Assembly (NCBI RefSeq): GCF_008638345.1
Contig: NZ_VTVA01000013.1
Span: 62,001-126,000 of the forward strand
Reading direction: 5' to 3'
DNA from: Pseudomonas saliphila
GTDB lineage: Bacteria; Pseudomonadota; Gammaproteobacteria; Pseudomonadales; Pseudomonadaceae
DNA: 64,000 bases
Shown: piece by piece, positions 63,193-64,000 of the stretch
Layout of the letters: each line of letters begins with the position of its first letter
How positions within the stretch are numbered: position 1 is the stretch's first letter
Translations under genes and position numbers: made by a program
Notes under the pieces: model-generated
Told to the model about the DNA's origin: nothing
The model's database searches: none
Seen by the model: only the letters and a program-made list of their open reading frames with translations

Positions 63193-64000
63193 TCAGGTAT
63201 TCCATATCCGCGGCGCACAGCTGCGCCGCCCATTGATGCGCGGCCGTAGCTGCTGCCACAGCCGCATGAAGGTAAGCCGAGCATGTTCGGCGCAATGGCC
63301 GAGATAGCGGCCGATAAAGAGACCATGCCGCTGGGTAAAAACCAGTTGCGGGACGTTGGCATAGTCTTCACGCAGCGCATCCAGTTCGTCGCGAGCCAAT
63401 GTCAAGGTGGCCAGCCAGGTGCCGCTGACGAAGCAGCCGCCCAGTCCCCAACTGGCTGACAGCAGAGGATCGCCGCCGATGAAACGATTACGCTCGATAT
63501 ACACCGGCCGGCCGTCGCGCCAGATATCCAGCTGTTGGCTGACGCAGCCATTGGCGAAGCCTTCATCGGCGGCCGGTCGGCCCAGGCACAACAAGTCCCA
63601 CAGACACATGCGCGCATCGGCGTGCAGATCAACCCGCGTAGACAGGCGAGCGTTGCAGCCTTCGAAGGCGATAGTGTCCTGGGGCAGGTATTCCAGTGAG
63701 CCGCCGGCGGCGACGGAAAGGCGGGTGAGCTGCTGCTGCAGGGTGCCGTTGTCCCGCGCCCGGTAGCACTTACCCGAGGAGGGTGTGGTCAGTAACGCGG
63801 CAGCATCTGGGCCGATATCGGTGTTCAGGCGCAGGGTGTCGCCGCTGACCAGGCCGCCCGGCGGATGCAGGATGTACAAATGCGGACAGTCCGGACCTTC
63901 CGGATGCAGTGGACGCTGGATACGCAGCGGGCCGCGATGGTGCAGCCGATCGATAACGGTGCGTCCCGCCCGGCGACTGACGCCAACGTCCAGGCCAGCC
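63193..64000 (-). CDS. ureD: Urease accessory protein UreD (partial, cut by right edge)
   Basis: The frame is open to the end of the window; translation backwards from 64000 reads [20 protein letters not shown] and then continues with [26 protein letters not shown] split at the edge of the visible block, which is the N-terminal UreD signature. The remaining C-terminal part has [13 protein letters not shown] and [14 protein letters not shown]. UreD is the scaffold on which UreF and UreG assemble on apo-urease. The true start lies beyond 64000. No earlier urease gene (e.g. urea transporter) can be seen. Confidence 0.94.
   Translation of the reverse strand, partial: AGLDVGVSRRAGRTVIDRLHHRGPLRIQRPLHPEGPDCPHLYILHPPGGLVSGDTLRLNTDIGPDAAALLTTPSSGKCYRARDNGTLQQQLTRLSVAAGGSLEYLPQDTIAFEGCNARLSTRVDLHADARMCLWDLLCLGRPAADEGFANGCVSQQLDIWRDGRPVYIERNRFIGGDPLLSASWGLGGCFVSGTWLATLTLARDELDALREDYANVPQLVFTQRHGLFIGRYLGHCAEHARLTFMRLWQQLRPRINGRRSCAPRIWNT

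Overview
The window looks like a chromosomal segment of a Pseudomonas-like gammaproteobacterium. The order ponA (divergent) / pilMNOPQ-aroK-aroB-damX-like-gltB-gltD-hemE is the arrangement I know from Pseudomonas aeruginosa, and metY, paired FadE-type acyl-CoA dehydrogenases, a CioAB-type oxidase and a ureDABCEFGJ cluster fit the same family. The moderate GC content and the presence of cydDC next to cioAB suggest a marine or Halopseudomonas-type lineage; that placement is inference.

Layout. 1-4.4 kb: the end of a nucleotide-sugar/surface-polysaccharide locus (epimerase fragment, rfbF, a Rossmann/SAF-domain protein, rfbC, and a convergent family 2 glycosyltransferase). 4.8-6.7 kb: a sodium:solute symporter with a 43-residue membrane protein behind it, separated by a strong hairpin. 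7.1-10.3 kb: an orphan acidic lipoprotein and two acyl-CoA dehydrogenases. 10.4-12.9 kb: a MASE3-PAS-GGDEF-EAL protein whose two catalytic domains both look dead. 13.3-20.3 kb: lrgAB-like genes, then cioAB-cydDC. 20.2-20.6 kb: a tandemly duplicated structured repeat. 20.6-26.5 kb: a fused biotin-dependent carboxylase and penicillin-binding protein 1A. 26.6-43.4 kb: the pil/aro/glt/hemE block and a ParA-like ATPase. 43.5-46.7 kb: metY and an SLC13-type transporter. 47-51.2 kb: two paralogous FadE-type dehydrogenases separated by a cluster of dispersed repeats. 51.2-51.7 kb: a non-coding gene (below). 51.9-56.1 kb: an AttEFGH-like ABC system with a secreted lipocalin-like protein. 56.2-58.4 kb: an MDR oxidoreductase coupled to an atypical proline-racemase family protein. 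58.4-64 kb: the urease cluster on the minus strand, running off the right edge.

The most notable object is at 51185-51702. A perfect palindrome containing TGTAAG-N6-CTTACA (the GacA upstream activating sequence) stands about 65 bp before the predicted start of a roughly 440-nt transcript. By my count that transcript carries about 28 GGA motifs, many in the loops of short hairpins such as GCC-AGGAT-GGC. It is built from four imperfect repeats of about 80 bp and ends in a UUCG-loop intrinsic terminator. This is the architecture of enterobacterial/Vibrio CsrB and not of the short RsmX/Y/Z RNAs usual in Pseudomonas. I interpret it as a large GacA-driven RNA that sequesters RsmA/CsrA.

Secondary points of interest are an 88-bp structured repeat present three times with compensating arm changes, a Ser/Thr variant of the proline racemase active site, and the doubly degenerate GGDEF-EAL receptor.
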